Source: Allomuricauda sp. (GTDB lineage: Bacteria > Bacteroidota > Bacteroidia > Flavobacteriales > Flavobacteriaceae). Taken from it: a stretch of DNA of 64,000 nucleotides. The DNA is taken from contig RHLF01000002.1 of the NCBI GenBank assembly GCA_003712125.1, forward strand, positions 744,001-808,000, given 5' to 3'. The notes beneath the pieces were generated by a model. It was given only the letters and a program-made list of their open reading frames with translations. It did no database searches and was not told the origin of the DNA. Below are positions 1 through 8,517 of the stretch, one piece after another (positions within the stretch are counted from its first letter, which is position 1; every line of letters starts with the position of its first letter). The position numbers and the translations under genes are program-made.

Positions 1-2
1 AT

Positions 3-326
3 TTAACAAACGTTATCGTTAATATTCTCGACAATGCCATAAAGTATTCGCCAGAAGCCCCAAAGATTGATGTGTCCACTGAATTGGCTAAGAGTTATAT
101 TATCATAAAAATCAAGGACCAAGGTGCTGGAATGAGCAAGGCGGTTCTAAAAAAGGTTTTTGAAAAATTTTACCGGGAGCACACCGGAGATGTGCATAAT
201 GTCAAGGGCCACGGATTAGGTTTGGCCTACGTAAAACGAATAGTAGATGATCATCAAGGTGAAGTTTATGCAGAAAGTGAAAAAGGCAAAGGAAGCACTT
301 TCTATATCAAACTACCTCTAATTTAA
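3..326 (+). CDS. Sensor histidine kinase, C-terminal part (5' end outside window)
   Basis: This is the ATP-binding end of a membrane or cytoplasmic two-component kinase; the sensor and the phospho-accepting His lie before the window. The reading frame is open from base 3. It shows the N box (NILDNAIKYS), G1 box (DQGAGM), F box (FEKFYR), G2 box (GHGLGLA) and G3 box (GKGSTF), in the order of a HATPase_c domain, and ends just after the domain. A GTG at 72 is an internal codon, not the start, because the N box lies before it. The response regulator begins 6 bases downstream, so the two form one kinase-regulator operon. The signal sensed cannot be told from this fragment. Confidence 0.93.
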   Translation, partial: LTNVIVNILDNAIKYSPEAPKIDVSTELAKSYIIIKIKDQGAGMSKAVLKKVFEKFYREHTGDVHNVKGHGLGLAYVKRIVDDHQGEVYAESEKGKGSTFYIKLPLI

Positions 327-332
327 ACAGTT

Positions 333-1055
333 ATGGAGACAGAAAACAAAAAAATACTTTTAGTTGAAGACGACCCTAACTTTGGTATTGTCCTAAAAGA
401 TTATTTGACCATGAACGATTTCGATGTCGTTCTTGCCAAAAATGGCATGGAAGGTTTTGAAAAATTCAAGAAAGACAACTATGACGTTTGTATTCTTGAT
501 GTAATGATGCCCTATAAAGATGGCTTTACACTGGCCAGGGAAATAAGGGAAAAGAATGAAAATGTTCCCATCATCTTTTTGACCGCCAAAACAATGAAAG
601 AAGATGTTTTGAAAGGTTATAAAGCGGGTGCAGATGACTACCTGAACAAACCGTTTGACTCAGAAGTACTTCTGATGAAACTTAAAGCTATACTTCAGAG
701 AAAATCATCTAACACATTAGCTGACAGTAAGCAATTTGAATTCGAAATCGGTAATTTTCACCTGAATTCAAAACTCCGCTTTTTGAGATATAAAGATGAA
801 GAACCCATTAAGCTTTCACCAAAAGAAAATGAGCTCTTAAGATTGCTTGCGCTTCATGAAAATGATTTAATGCCTAGAGAATTGGCTTTGACCAAGATTT
901 GGCGCGATGATAATTATTTTACTTCAAGAAGTATGGATGTTTATATCGCAAAACTCCGTAAATATTTGAAGCGTGATGACTTGGCGGAGATATTGAACAT
1001 TCATGGGGAAGGATTCAGATTGGTTGTAAAAGCGGGAAACGAACAGGCTTCCTAA
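333..1055 (+). CDS. OmpR/PhoB-type response regulator (RprY-like)
   Basis: A 240-residue DNA-binding regulator, partner of the kinase that ends just upstream. The receiver domain (about residues 5-120) is canonical: acidic pair D13/D14, phospho-acceptor D56 in ILDVMMP, T84 and K106 in the DDYLNKPF motif. A winged-helix output domain (about 137-235) follows, with the usual RSMDVYIAKLRKYL recognition-helix region. All catalytic residues are intact, unlike two other regulators in this window. The product resembles RprY-type regulators common in Bacteroidota, but target genes cannot be inferred. Confidence 0.95.
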   Translation: METENKKILLVEDDPNFGIVLKDYLTMNDFDVVLAKNGMEGFEKFKKDNYDVCILDVMMPYKDGFTLAREIREKNENVPIIFLTAKTMKEDVLKGYKAGADDYLNKPFDSEVLLMKLKAILQRKSSNTLADSKQFEFEIGNFHLNSKLRFLRYKDEEPIKLSPKENELLRLLALHENDLMPRELALTKIWRDDNYFTSRSMDVYIAKLRKYLKRDDLAEILNIHGEGFRLVVKAGNEQAS

Positions 1056-1092
1056 GCGCCGTTGGCAAGTCCCAATAAACAAGAATAAGGAT

Positions 1093-1587
1093 TTAAACCT
1101 TGTTGATTTGGTTCAATACTTGGTTTACAATTGCATGGGTACTTTGTATCACGTTAACCTGAATGGCCTCGGTTGGCACTTCTAGGGTATCAAATTGTGA
1201 TTGAAGCAGTTCAATTGGCATAAAGTGATTCTTTCGTTGCTGCATTCTTTGTTTTATCTGTTCGAAAGAGGCTTCTAAAAAAATAAACTGGATATTGTCT
1301 TTTATTCCGCTTGACAACACTTGTCTGTACTTTTCTTTTAGGGCGGAACAGGCGATAATAGCACCGTCTGATTGATGTGCAATGGCCAGTTCGTTGAGAG
1401 CGATAAGCCAGCCTTCACGGTCTGAATCATTTAAGGGTTGTCCTGCCGACATCTTCAAAATGTTTTCCTCTGGATGAAAATCATCACCATCAAAAAAAGG
1501 CAGTTTCAAGGCCTCCGCGAGTAACTTGCCAATAGTGGTTTTACCCGTTCCAGAAACTCCCATTACAATAAAAACACTTTTATCCAT
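1093..1587 (-). CDS. gntK: Gluconokinase (GntK-type P-loop kinase)
   Basis: Phosphorylates D-gluconate to 6-phosphogluconate, feeding the pentose phosphate or Entner-Doudoroff route. The 164-residue protein starts with the P-loop GVSGTGKTT (residues 10-18), followed by the family motifs GDDFHPEENILKMSAG and PLNDSDREGWL that hold the substrate and magnesium; length and order fit the thermoresistant gluconokinase family. The start chosen is ATG at 1587, which overlaps the miaA stop by 8 bases; a TTG two codons earlier is less likely. It is the last gene of a long minus-strand operon. No gluconate transporter or GntR regulator is nearby. Confidence 0.9.
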   Translation of the reverse strand: MDKSVFIVMGVSGTGKTTIGKLLAEALKLPFFDGDDFHPEENILKMSAGQPLNDSDREGWLIALNELAIAHQSDGAIIACSALKEKYRQVLSSGIKDNIQFIFLEASFEQIKQRMQQRKNHFMPIELLQSQFDTLEVPTEAIQVNVIQSTHAIVNQVLNQINKV

Positions 1588-2503
1588 CGGCAAGGGTATT
1601 CAATTTTTTGGTCACTTCTTCAATCACCTTTTCCTTGGGGGCATCAAAATCAATCCAAAGAATGACATCATTTTTTCGATACCAAGTGAGCTGCCGTTTG
1701 GCATATCTGCGGGTGTTTTTTTTGATTTCTGAAATAGCGAATTCCAATGTGTATGCACCATCCAAATACTGGAAAAGTTCTTTATATCCCACAGTTTGCA
1801 ATGCGTTGAGGTTTTTGTGTTCGAAAAGCTTTTTCGCCTCGTCGAGCAAACCAGTTTGCATCATTTGATCTACACGACGTTCTATTCTTTCGTATATGGT
1901 TTCTCGCGAGGCTTGAATACCCAAATAGAGTGTTTTGAAGGGTCTTGTTATACTCTTTTTTCCCAAGAAGGAAGAGTACGGCTTTCCTGACCCTCTGGTA
2001 ACCTCAAGGGCACGTATTAGGCGGTGGGGATTTTCTAGATCAATATTGTTGTATTGTACCGGATCTTTTTCCTTTAATTCAATTTGCAATTGTTCGATTC
2101 CGGATGATTGCCATTGCGCAATCAATTCGTTACGAATACTTGGGTCGATGTCGGGAAAATCGTCCATGCCATTGACAACAGCGTCGACATAGAGCCCACT
2201 ACCACCAGCAATAACCGTTAGTTCCTGGTCTCTAAACAGGTCATTTAACTTTGCCAAAGCGTCCTTTTCAAAATCACCCACCGAATAGGTGTCAAAGATA
2301 CTTTTGTGCTGAATAAAATGGTGTTTTACTTCACCTAACTCTGATGCCGAGGGAACCGCAGTACCAATGGTCATCTCCTTATAAAACTGCCGTGAATCTG
2401 CCGAAAGGATTTCTGTATGAAAATGCTTGGCCAATTGAATGGCCCAATGTGTTTTACCAATGCCCGTTGGACCTACAATGGCAAGTAGGGTTTTGTGCTT
2501 CAT
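1580..2503 (-). CDS. miaA: tRNA dimethylallyltransferase MiaA
   Basis: Adds a dimethylallyl group to N6 of adenosine 37 in tRNAs that read codons starting with U, the first step to ms2i6A. The 307 residues are the full family length. Visible are the P-loop GPTGIGKT (11-18), the SADSRQFY substrate motif after it, the DxxNPHRLIRALEV segment and the C-terminal RRYAKRQLTWYR tRNA-binding motif. It overlaps the channel gene upstream by 4 bases and gntK downstream by 8, so it is translated from a shared transcript. In many bacteria miaA pairs with hfq or mutL; here it sits among unrelated genes. Confidence 0.97.
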   Translation of the reverse strand: MKHKTLLAIVGPTGIGKTHWAIQLAKHFHTEILSADSRQFYKEMTIGTAVPSASELGEVKHHFIQHKSIFDTYSVGDFEKDALAKLNDLFRDQELTVIAGGSGLYVDAVVNGMDDFPDIDPSIRNELIAQWQSSGIEQLQIELKEKDPVQYNNIDLENPHRLIRALEVTRGSGKPYSSFLGKKSITRPFKTLYLGIQASRETIYERIERRVDQMMQTGLLDEAKKLFEHKNLNALQTVGYKELFQYLDGAYTLEFAISEIKKNTRRYAKRQLTWYRKNDVILWIDFDAPKEKVIEEVTKKLNTLADG

Positions 2504-3351
2504 AACAACTCATCTCCACAATTATAGCAGTGCTTTGCATTATCTCTGTGGCCTTCAGCAGTGCAGGTTTCGCATACTTGGGTATTGGTGTGAATCAGAT
2601 TTTCTGTTTTTTTCCTTTTTCCTTTTGACCCATATTTTGAATACTCAACAGTAACGATACCGGTGGGAACAGCAATAATACCATAACCCATTATCATGAT
2701 TATGGTGGCGAAAAGTTGCCCTAAATTGGTCTGTGGTGCAATATCACCATAACCTACAGTGGTTAAGGTAACTATAGTCCAATAAATACTTCTGGGAATA
2801 CTGGTAAAGCCAGCTTCATCATCTTCGATCAGGTACATCATTGTTCCCATAATCACCGATAAAATCAGCACCACATATATAAAAACAGCGATTTTTGCCC
2901 GGCTCGCTTTTAGTGCTTCCTTTAATTGCGACGCTTCACCAATGAACTTCACCAATTTTAATATCCTAAATATCCTGAGCAGTCGAAATGCCCGCACCGC
3001 TAACAATACCTGAGAACCAGCTAATATGTAAGAAATATAGAGCGGAATGGTAGAGAGAAAATCAATAATGCCATAAAAACTGAAAATGTACTTGAACGGT
3101 TTTTTGACTGTTATGATTCGCGCAATGTATTCGAAGGTAAAAAATATGGTTACAATCCATTCTAAAGTCAGTAGCAGACCGTGATGGTTTTGATCAATTT
3201 CCTTGACACTTTCGAGCATTACCAGAATTACACTGAGAATAATCAAAAAGAACAGTAGGATATCAAAAACCTTTCCCGCTTTGGTATCGGCCTCGTAAAT
3301 AACTTCATGCAGGCGATGGCGCCATTCCGAATTTTTAGTGCTCTCTTTCAA
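2500..3351 (-). CDS. Voltage-gated potassium channel subunit with C-terminal zinc ribbon
   Basis: A 283-residue six-helix ion channel of the Kv/KvAP type in the inner membrane. The S4 segment carries regularly spaced arginines (R120, R123, R126, R129) and the pore has the selectivity filter TTVGYGD (197-203), both seen directly. After S6 (about 212-235) comes a basic linker and then two cysteine pairs, C260-x2-C263 and C275-x2-C278, which form a zinc-ribbon-like end not usual in simple bacterial Kv channels. The gene overlaps its neighbours on both sides (exonuclease upstream, miaA downstream). Ion selectivity for potassium follows from the filter; the role of the metal-binding tail is unknown. 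Confidence 0.93.
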   Translation of the reverse strand: MKESTKNSEWRHRLHEVIYEADTKAGKVFDILLFFLIILSVILVMLESVKEIDQNHHGLLLTLEWIVTIFFTFEYIARIITVKKPFKYIFSFYGIIDFLSTIPLYISYILAGSQVLLAVRAFRLLRIFRILKLVKFIGEASQLKEALKASRAKIAVFIYVVLILSVIMGTMMYLIEDDEAGFTSIPRSIYWTIVTLTTVGYGDIAPQTNLGQLFATIIMIMGYGIIAVPTGIVTVEYSKYGSKGKRKKTENLIHTNTQVCETCTAEGHRDNAKHCYNCGDELL

Positions 3352-4639
3352 AGGTTTGGTTTAGCTCGACAGTTTTCATCTTATGCTTTGTTCGCAGATA
3401 AGATTCAATCAGCAATGTAGTATTGTGGTCCCCTTGCAAGGGTACAATTACCGATTTCAAGATAGCAATATTATTTATTTGATGGTTCAAATCAGTGAAT
3501 CCATAGCCTTGCAATTGACCATCACTGATGTAGACAACACTTTTTTCTCCCAACTCGCGACCTTTACCCAGCAGAAGCAGGGTACGGCCATCAATGCTAT
3601 ATTTATTTTGGATTGCGGCCAGATTTTCAGAACTGACCATGTAATCTGTTTGAAATTCAAATTCATCCAAGAGTTTTTCCAAAAACTTTTTCGAAGCTTT
3701 CAATGAAGAAAAACTACTGATACGACCCAACTGGCCATTGGCCTTTTTGGCTTCTATTTTAAGAAGTCCGTTTGTTGTTTTTTGGACCGGATATAAACCG
3801 TGTGTCAAGCCTTGGTTTCGAAGTGGTTTGTTTAGTTTAGGCTTGTTTTGCGCAATAAATTGATATTCTTTTAATAAGGCAACCAATTCATTGCCTGTTT
3901 TTTCAAAGGTTACTTTTTTTGTTTCTTTTTGAAGCGTTCTGGCCAACGCACCAACATTGGTAAAATGCTGATTGATCCGTTTGCGGATATTTTTGGAAGT
4001 TCCTGCAAATAGAATCTCTCCGTCCTTTGCGTGCATATAGTACACCCCAGCTTCGGTAGGTAAACTTTCAACCATGTCCAATTGACGTGGAGATAGTTCT
4101 CCTAGAGATTCTCCTCGGATAGTTTCTTGAACTATAGTTTTATCTATATCCTTGGTCAGAAGCAGTTTAAAAAGCTTTAATGTAGCCAGTGCATCTCCAT
4201 TCGCCCGGTGTCTATCGCTTACTGCGATACCCAATGAACGCACCAATTTGCCCAAGCTATGTGATTCGGCCTCCGGAATCAGTTTTTGTGACAAATCAAC
4301 CGTGCATAAGCTCTTGCGTTGAAAATCATATCCTAAGCGCCTAAATTCTGTACGCAAAATGCGATAATCAAATTGGGCATTATGGGCAACCAAAGTTGCG
4401 TCTTGGGTAATTTCAACGATACGCTTGGCTATTTCGTGAAATTTTGGAGCAGAACGCAACATTTTATTGTTGATACCCGTAAGCTTGGCCACAAAAGGTT
4501 GGATTTCACGCTCAGGATTGACCAAACTGATAAACTGGTCAACGACCTGATGCCCGTCAAAGCGATGAATAGCAATCTCCATGATACCTTCTTCATTGAA
4601 TTTACCACCTGTGCTCTCAATATCTAAAATGGCGTACAT
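3335..4639 (-). CDS. DnaQ-like 3'-5' exonuclease fused to a GIY-YIG domain
   Basis: A 434-residue nuclease fusion. The N-terminal part (1-165) is a DEDDh exonuclease related to the DNA polymerase III epsilon subunit: D6 and E8 in LDIES, D91 in HNAQFDY, and H144/D149 in HRANGDA. Residues about 198-270 form a GIY-YIG domain like the UvrC N-terminus: GVYYM, then FAG in place of the usual YVG, NIRKR with the expected Arg, and a Glu in NELVALLKE. The second Tyr is thus Phe. The rest (270-434) is uncharacterised. The likely role is DNA repair or end processing. It overlaps the channel gene by 17 bases. Confidence 0.92.
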   Translation of the reverse strand: MYAILDIESTGGKFNEEGIMEIAIHRFDGHQVVDQFISLVNPEREIQPFVAKLTGINNKMLRSAPKFHEIAKRIVEITQDATLVAHNAQFDYRILRTEFRRLGYDFQRKSLCTVDLSQKLIPEAESHSLGKLVRSLGIAVSDRHRANGDALATLKLFKLLLTKDIDKTIVQETIRGESLGELSPRQLDMVESLPTEAGVYYMHAKDGEILFAGTSKNIRKRINQHFTNVGALARTLQKETKKVTFEKTGNELVALLKEYQFIAQNKPKLNKPLRNQGLTHGLYPVQKTTNGLLKIEAKKANGQLGRISSFSSLKASKKFLEKLLDEFEFQTDYMVSSENLAAIQNKYSIDGRTLLLLGKGRELGEKSVVYISDGQLQGYGFTDLNHQINNIAILKSVIVPLQGDHNTTLLIESYLRTKHKMKTVELNQTFEREH

Positions 4640-4645
4640 GAATAT

Positions 4646-5305
4646 TTACTGGTAATTGCGTGCTCCAAAGATACTACTTCCGACCCTGACCATGGTACTT
4701 CCTTCCTCAACGGCAATGTCGTAATCACCACTCATGCCCATAGACAATACGGTCATATGTGGAACCACCTTTTTGATATGATCGAATAGTGACTTCAACG
4801 AATGGAACTCTTTTCTGATTTGGGTCCGATCTTGGGTGAATGTTGCCATTCCCATTAGCCCATGAATCCTTATATGTTGAAGTTGAACGAATTCTTCTGA
4901 TGAAATTAGTTGCTCGAGTTCGGATTGTTCAAGACCGAATTTGGTTTGTTCCTCCGCTATATGAATCTGCAACAAACACGGTATGATCCGGTCGTGCTTC
5001 GCGGCCTGCTTATCTATCTCCTTAAGCAATTTAAAACTATCAACCCCATGAATAAGAGAGACGAATGAGGCCATGTATTTCACCTTATTTCGTTGCAGGT
5101 GTCCTATCATGTGCCACTGAATATCTTTGGGCAGTTGCTCCCATTTTGAAACCATTTCTTGCACCTTATTCTCTCCAAAAACCCTTTGGCCATTTTCGTA
5201 AGCTTCCATTATTTCTTTTTCACTCTTGGTTTTCGATACGGCTACCAAGGTGACAGCGTCGGGAAGTGTTTCTTTTATAGTGCGGAGGTTTTCAGAAATG
5301 GACAT
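4646..5305 (-). CDS. YggS/PLPBP family pyridoxal-phosphate homeostasis protein
   Basis: A single-domain TIM-barrel protein that binds pyridoxal 5'-phosphate and buffers its free level; it has no known catalytic activity. The 219 residues match the family length. The PLP lysine is K25 in LVAVSKTKS, and the family signatures FGENKVQE, WHMIGHLQRNK and the closing MGMSGDY and VRVGSSIFG motifs are all present. It lies 6 bases upstream of the exonuclease gene and 9 bases after DUF1015 within the minus-strand operon. In many genomes this gene neighbours proC or cell-division genes, which is not the case here. Confidence 0.95.
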   Translation of the reverse strand: MSISENLRTIKETLPDAVTLVAVSKTKSEKEIMEAYENGQRVFGENKVQEMVSKWEQLPKDIQWHMIGHLQRNKVKYMASFVSLIHGVDSFKLLKEIDKQAAKHDRIIPCLLQIHIAEEQTKFGLEQSELEQLISSEEFVQLQHIRIHGLMGMATFTQDRTQIRKEFHSLKSLFDHIKKVVPHMTVLSMGMSGDYDIAVEEGSTMVRVGSSIFGARNYQ

Positions 5306-5314
5306 GTATTGGAT

Positions 5315-6547
5315 TTAAAATTCATAGATGGTAAGACCACTCCGAAGTTTGGGTTCAATGTAGGTACTCTTAGGAGGCATTACCAATCCCGCGTCGGCAA
5401 TGGCCTTGATTTCGTCAATCGTGATGGGCAGCATACTAAAACCGACCTGAAACTCGCCTTTATCTATGCGGTCTTTCATATTTATCAAGTTCATTTTGCC
5501 ATGGCCATAGGCAATGCGCTTGTCATTGCGCAAATCCGAAATTCCTAAAATAGGCTCTAAAATGGTCTTAAAAAGTATTTGGGTGTCCAGCTCACTTAGG
5601 GGATCTGTAAATTCATATACCTTCTTTCTTAAATAAAGCGAATAAAAATCTCCATCAAGATACATGCTGAAATGATGCTTTTTTGTGGGTTTGTATACGC
5701 CATCATCCATTTTTTGAATCCGATACATTTCATCCAACCGCATTAATAGATCCTCTTTTGTGAGACCGTTTAAATCCTTGACCATTCGTGTGAATTCGTA
5801 AATCTTGATTTCAGACTCGGGAATGAGATAGCTCATGAAGAAATTGTAGGGCTCCGATCCGGAATGCCCTTCACCCTTTTTGACGTTTTCGGCCAAAAGG
5901 TTTGATGATGCACTTCGGTGGTGGCCATCTGCGATATATAAAAATTCAGTTTTTAAAAACTCTTTCTCAATTGATGCGATGGTTGCCGAATCTGAGATGC
6001 ACCATAACCTATGTTGCACCTTGTCTGGCGTGGTAAATTCATATTCTGGAATTTTAGCTACCTCGGAAAGAATTATGGAGTTGATTCTAGAATTTTCGGG
6101 ATAGGTCATGAGCACGGGTTCAGCATTAAAACCCACAGTTTCTAGGTAATCAGCGAAAAGTTTTTCGCGTTTTTCGATAGTGTTTTCATGTTTTTTAATG
6201 GTATTATTTTGATAATCAGCCACGCTTGTGGCACAAAATAATCCCAATGCTGAAAAGTTTTTCTTCGTTACTTCATAAAGGTAAAAGTTAGGCGTTGAGT
6301 CTTTGATGAAAATGGCGTCTTCCAAAAATTCGAGATAGCGGTTACGAACCAATTTAAAGCGCTCTGCACCCCTTATTTTTTTAGCAAATTTAAATCCGGG
6401 GTTGATGATATGAAGAAATGAAAAAGGATTGAATTTTAGAATTGATTTAAGTTCATCAGGTGCGTAATCTTCATAAGAGCGGGACACCACAAATGAAACT
6501 TTGTCCTTGGCCGGCCTAATGGCCTTAAAAGGTTTGACCGTTGCCAT
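5315..6547 (-). CDS. DUF1015 family protein (ParB/sulfiredoxin-like fold, DGHHR motif)
   Basis: A 410-residue protein of the DUF1015 family. The family hallmarks are seen: MATVKPFKAIRP at the start, a KHENT motif (about 119-123) and the DGHHR motif at 207-211. Relatives with this kind of motif in the ParB/sulfiredoxin superfamily include free-serine kinases, and in other genomes DUF1015 often neighbours serine-synthesis genes; a serine-kinase role is inference only. The start is ATG 6547, one base after the stop of the dehydrogenase gene upstream; an earlier in-frame start would overlap that gene by 95 bases. It is followed at 9 bases by the PLP-binding protein. Confidence 0.9.
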   Translation of the reverse strand: MATVKPFKAIRPAKDKVSFVVSRSYEDYAPDELKSILKFNPFSFLHIINPGFKFAKKIRGAERFKLVRNRYLEFLEDAIFIKDSTPNFYLYEVTKKNFSALGLFCATSVADYQNNTIKKHENTIEKREKLFADYLETVGFNAEPVLMTYPENSRINSIILSEVAKIPEYEFTTPDKVQHRLWCISDSATIASIEKEFLKTEFLYIADGHHRSASSNLLAENVKKGEGHSGSEPYNFFMSYLIPESEIKIYEFTRMVKDLNGLTKEDLLMRLDEMYRIQKMDDGVYKPTKKHHFSMYLDGDFYSLYLRKKVYEFTDPLSELDTQILFKTILEPILGISDLRNDKRIAYGHGKMNLINMKDRIDKGEFQVGFSMLPITIDEIKAIADAGLVMPPKSTYIEPKLRSGLTIYEF

Positions 6548-6548
6548 A

Positions 6549-7436
6549 TCAAACAAATTGGGCTGATACCTTTTCCGCCTTTCTCGATACGGAATAATCG
6601 TAGAACCCCTCCCCAGATTTGACGCCAAGTTTTTTGGCTGCAACCATATTTACCAGCAGAGGGCAGGGAGCATATTTGGGGTTTTTGAAGCCATCGTACA
6701 TGACGTGGAGAATAGATAAACAAACATCAAGTCCAATAAAATCTGCCAATTGGAGTGGCCCCATAGGATGTGCCATCCCCAATCTCATCACAGTATCAAT
6801 TTCATGTACCCCGGCCACGCCATTATAAAGGGTTTCAATGGCTTCATTGATCATCGGCATCAATATGCGATTGGCAACAAAACCTGGGTAGTCATTTACT
6901 TCGGTAGGTGTCTTGCCCAAATTCACTGAAAGATCCATAATAGCTTTTGTAGTAGCATCAGAGGTGTTGTAACCTCTAATGATTTCCACCAATTTCATGA
7001 TGGGTACTGGGTTCATAAAGTGCATACCGATCACCTTATCCGGACGGTTGGTCGCTGCCGCTATTTGGGTTATTGAAATAGAGGAGGTGTTGGTTGCCAA
7101 CAGGGTATTGGCCGAACACAAGGTATCCAACTCCTTGAATATGCCTAATTTAACCTCCATATTCTCGGTAGCTGCCTCGACAACCAAATCTGAATTCGAC
7201 ACGCCTTGCGCCAAGGAGGTGTATGTGGAGATATTGTTCAGGGTAGCTTGTTTCTCTTCGGCACTTATTTTTTCCTTGGCGACCATGCGGTCTAAGTTTT
7301 TGCCGATCGTGGCCAATCCTTTGTCCAATGAATCTTGGGAAATATCAATTAGATGTACGTGATATCCATTTTGGGCAAAAACATGGGCGATTCCGTTGCC
7401 CATGGTTCCTGATCCGATTACCGCTATATTTTTCAT
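6549..7436 (-). CDS. 3-hydroxyacyl-CoA (3-hydroxybutyryl-CoA) dehydrogenase
   Basis: NAD(P)-dependent oxidation or reduction between 3-hydroxyacyl-CoA and 3-oxoacyl-CoA, in fatty-acid or butanoate metabolism. The 295 residues are the length of the stand-alone Hbd/PaaH type. The Rossmann motif GSGTMGNGIA lies at 8-17, the catalytic His in IGMHFMNPVP and the family motif NDYPGFVANRILMP further on, with the C-terminal helical domain ending in GEGFYDY. It lies in the minus-strand operon 4 bases after the Gfo/Idh gene. No other beta-oxidation gene is close, so its main substrate is uncertain. Confidence 0.94.
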   Translation of the reverse strand: MKNIAVIGSGTMGNGIAHVFAQNGYHVHLIDISQDSLDKGLATIGKNLDRMVAKEKISAEEKQATLNNISTYTSLAQGVSNSDLVVEAATENMEVKLGIFKELDTLCSANTLLATNTSSISITQIAAATNRPDKVIGMHFMNPVPIMKLVEIIRGYNTSDATTKAIMDLSVNLGKTPTEVNDYPGFVANRILMPMINEAIETLYNGVAGVHEIDTVMRLGMAHPMGPLQLADFIGLDVCLSILHVMYDGFKNPKYAPCPLLVNMVAAKKLGVKSGEGFYDYSVSRKAEKVSAQFV

Positions 7437-7440
7437 TTGT

Positions 7441-8406
7441 TTACTCCTTAAATGATTTTATTATTTGAAGGGCAACCTGCAATGCGTTGGAACCCTGCTC
7501 CAATGTTACAACGGGTTCCGTGTTATTTTCTATGGCATCTGCGAAGGTTTCCAATTCGTCCTTAATCGCATTGTTACCAACGATTTCAGGATTTTCAAAG
7601 TATATCTGTTTTTTGATACCCTCGGCATTTTGCAAAATCATATCAAAATCGCCTGGATTTTTTGGAGCGTCTTTCATTTTTACGACCTCTACTTTTTTCT
7701 CTAAAAAATCAACAGAGATATAGGCATCACGTTGAAAAAACCTTGATTTGCGCATATTCTTCAGCGATATTCTGCTGGCCGTCAAATTCGCCACACAACC
7801 ATTCTCAAATTCGATGCGTGCATTGGCAATATCAGGAGAGTTGCTGATTACTGAAACTCCACTGGCGTTAATTTTTTTGACCGAAGAATTGACCACGCTC
7901 AATATGGCATCAATGTCATGTATCATCAAATCAAGAACAACAGGTACATCGGTGCCCCTTGGATTAAATTCGGCCAGACGATGCGTTTCAATGAACATGG
8001 GGTCATTAATGTTGTCCTTAACCGCCAAAAAAGCAGGGTTGAAGCGTTCAACATGGCCAACTTGACCCTTAACGCCATGTTTCCGCTCTAATTCTTGCAA
8101 TTGTTCGGCCTCTTCAATGGTATTGGTTATGGGCTTTTCGATAAAAACATGCCTGCCTTTTTCCATGGCTTTCTTGGCGCAATCAAAATGCGAAAGGGTA
8201 GGAGTGACGATGTCAACAACGTCTACTGCTTCGATAAGTGAATTGATATTTTCGAAATAGGTGTATCCAAATTCATCAGCCACCCTTTTGGCATTAATTT
8301 CATCTGGATCATGAAACCCTATAAGGTTATATTTTGTGGACTCATTTAGAAGGCGAAGATGTATTTTTCCTAAATGTCCGGCTCCCAGAACCCCAACATT
8401 GAGCAT
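7441..8406 (-). CDS. Gfo/Idh/MocA family oxidoreductase
   Basis: A 321-residue NAD(P)-dependent dehydrogenase of the family that acts on sugars, inositols or related compounds. The Rossmann fold begins GVLGAGHLGKIH (5-16) and the EKP motif typical of the family is E90-K91-P92. The substrate-domain segment DLMIHDIDAIL carries the likely catalytic His and Asp region. This is the first gene of the eight-gene minus-strand run, preceded by a promoter element. Sequence similarity to nucleotide-sugar dehydrogenases is plausible, but the substrate cannot be set from the sequence. Confidence 0.92.
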   Translation of the reverse strand: MLNVGVLGAGHLGKIHLRLLNESTKYNLIGFHDPDEINAKRVADEFGYTYFENINSLIEAVDVVDIVTPTLSHFDCAKKAMEKGRHVFIEKPITNTIEEAEQLQELERKHGVKGQVGHVERFNPAFLAVKDNINDPMFIETHRLAEFNPRGTDVPVVLDLMIHDIDAILSVVNSSVKKINASGVSVISNSPDIANARIEFENGCVANLTASRISLKNMRKSRFFQRDAYISVDFLEKKVEVVKMKDAPKNPGDFDMILQNAEGIKKQIYFENPEIVGNNAIKDELETFADAIENNTEPVVTLEQGSNALQVALQIIKSFKE

Positions 8407-8422
8407 GTAAAACTATTTTTTT

Positions 8423-8430
8423 CAAAAATA
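8423..8430 (-). promoter_or_regulatory. Bacteroidota -7 promoter element for the eight-gene operon
   Basis: On the minus strand this reads TATTTTTG, an exact match to TAnnTTTG. Using the spacing seen at the SRP RNA, transcription would start near 8417, giving an 11-base leader before the ATG at 8406. No clear TTTG -33 element is seen. Confidence 0.5.
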
Positions 8431-8517
8431 CATATATGAAGGGAGTCTTCCATAAAAATCCGTGATGGTTGTCAAAGTTGGCAGTGAACTTTTTAAATTC
8501 GTAATCCAAACCAAAAC

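Noticed and set aside
1311-1330. A GACA/TGTC pair within gntK
   Set aside because: The spacer is five bases and it lies inside coding sequence, so it is not counted with the clpB and dnaK palindrome.
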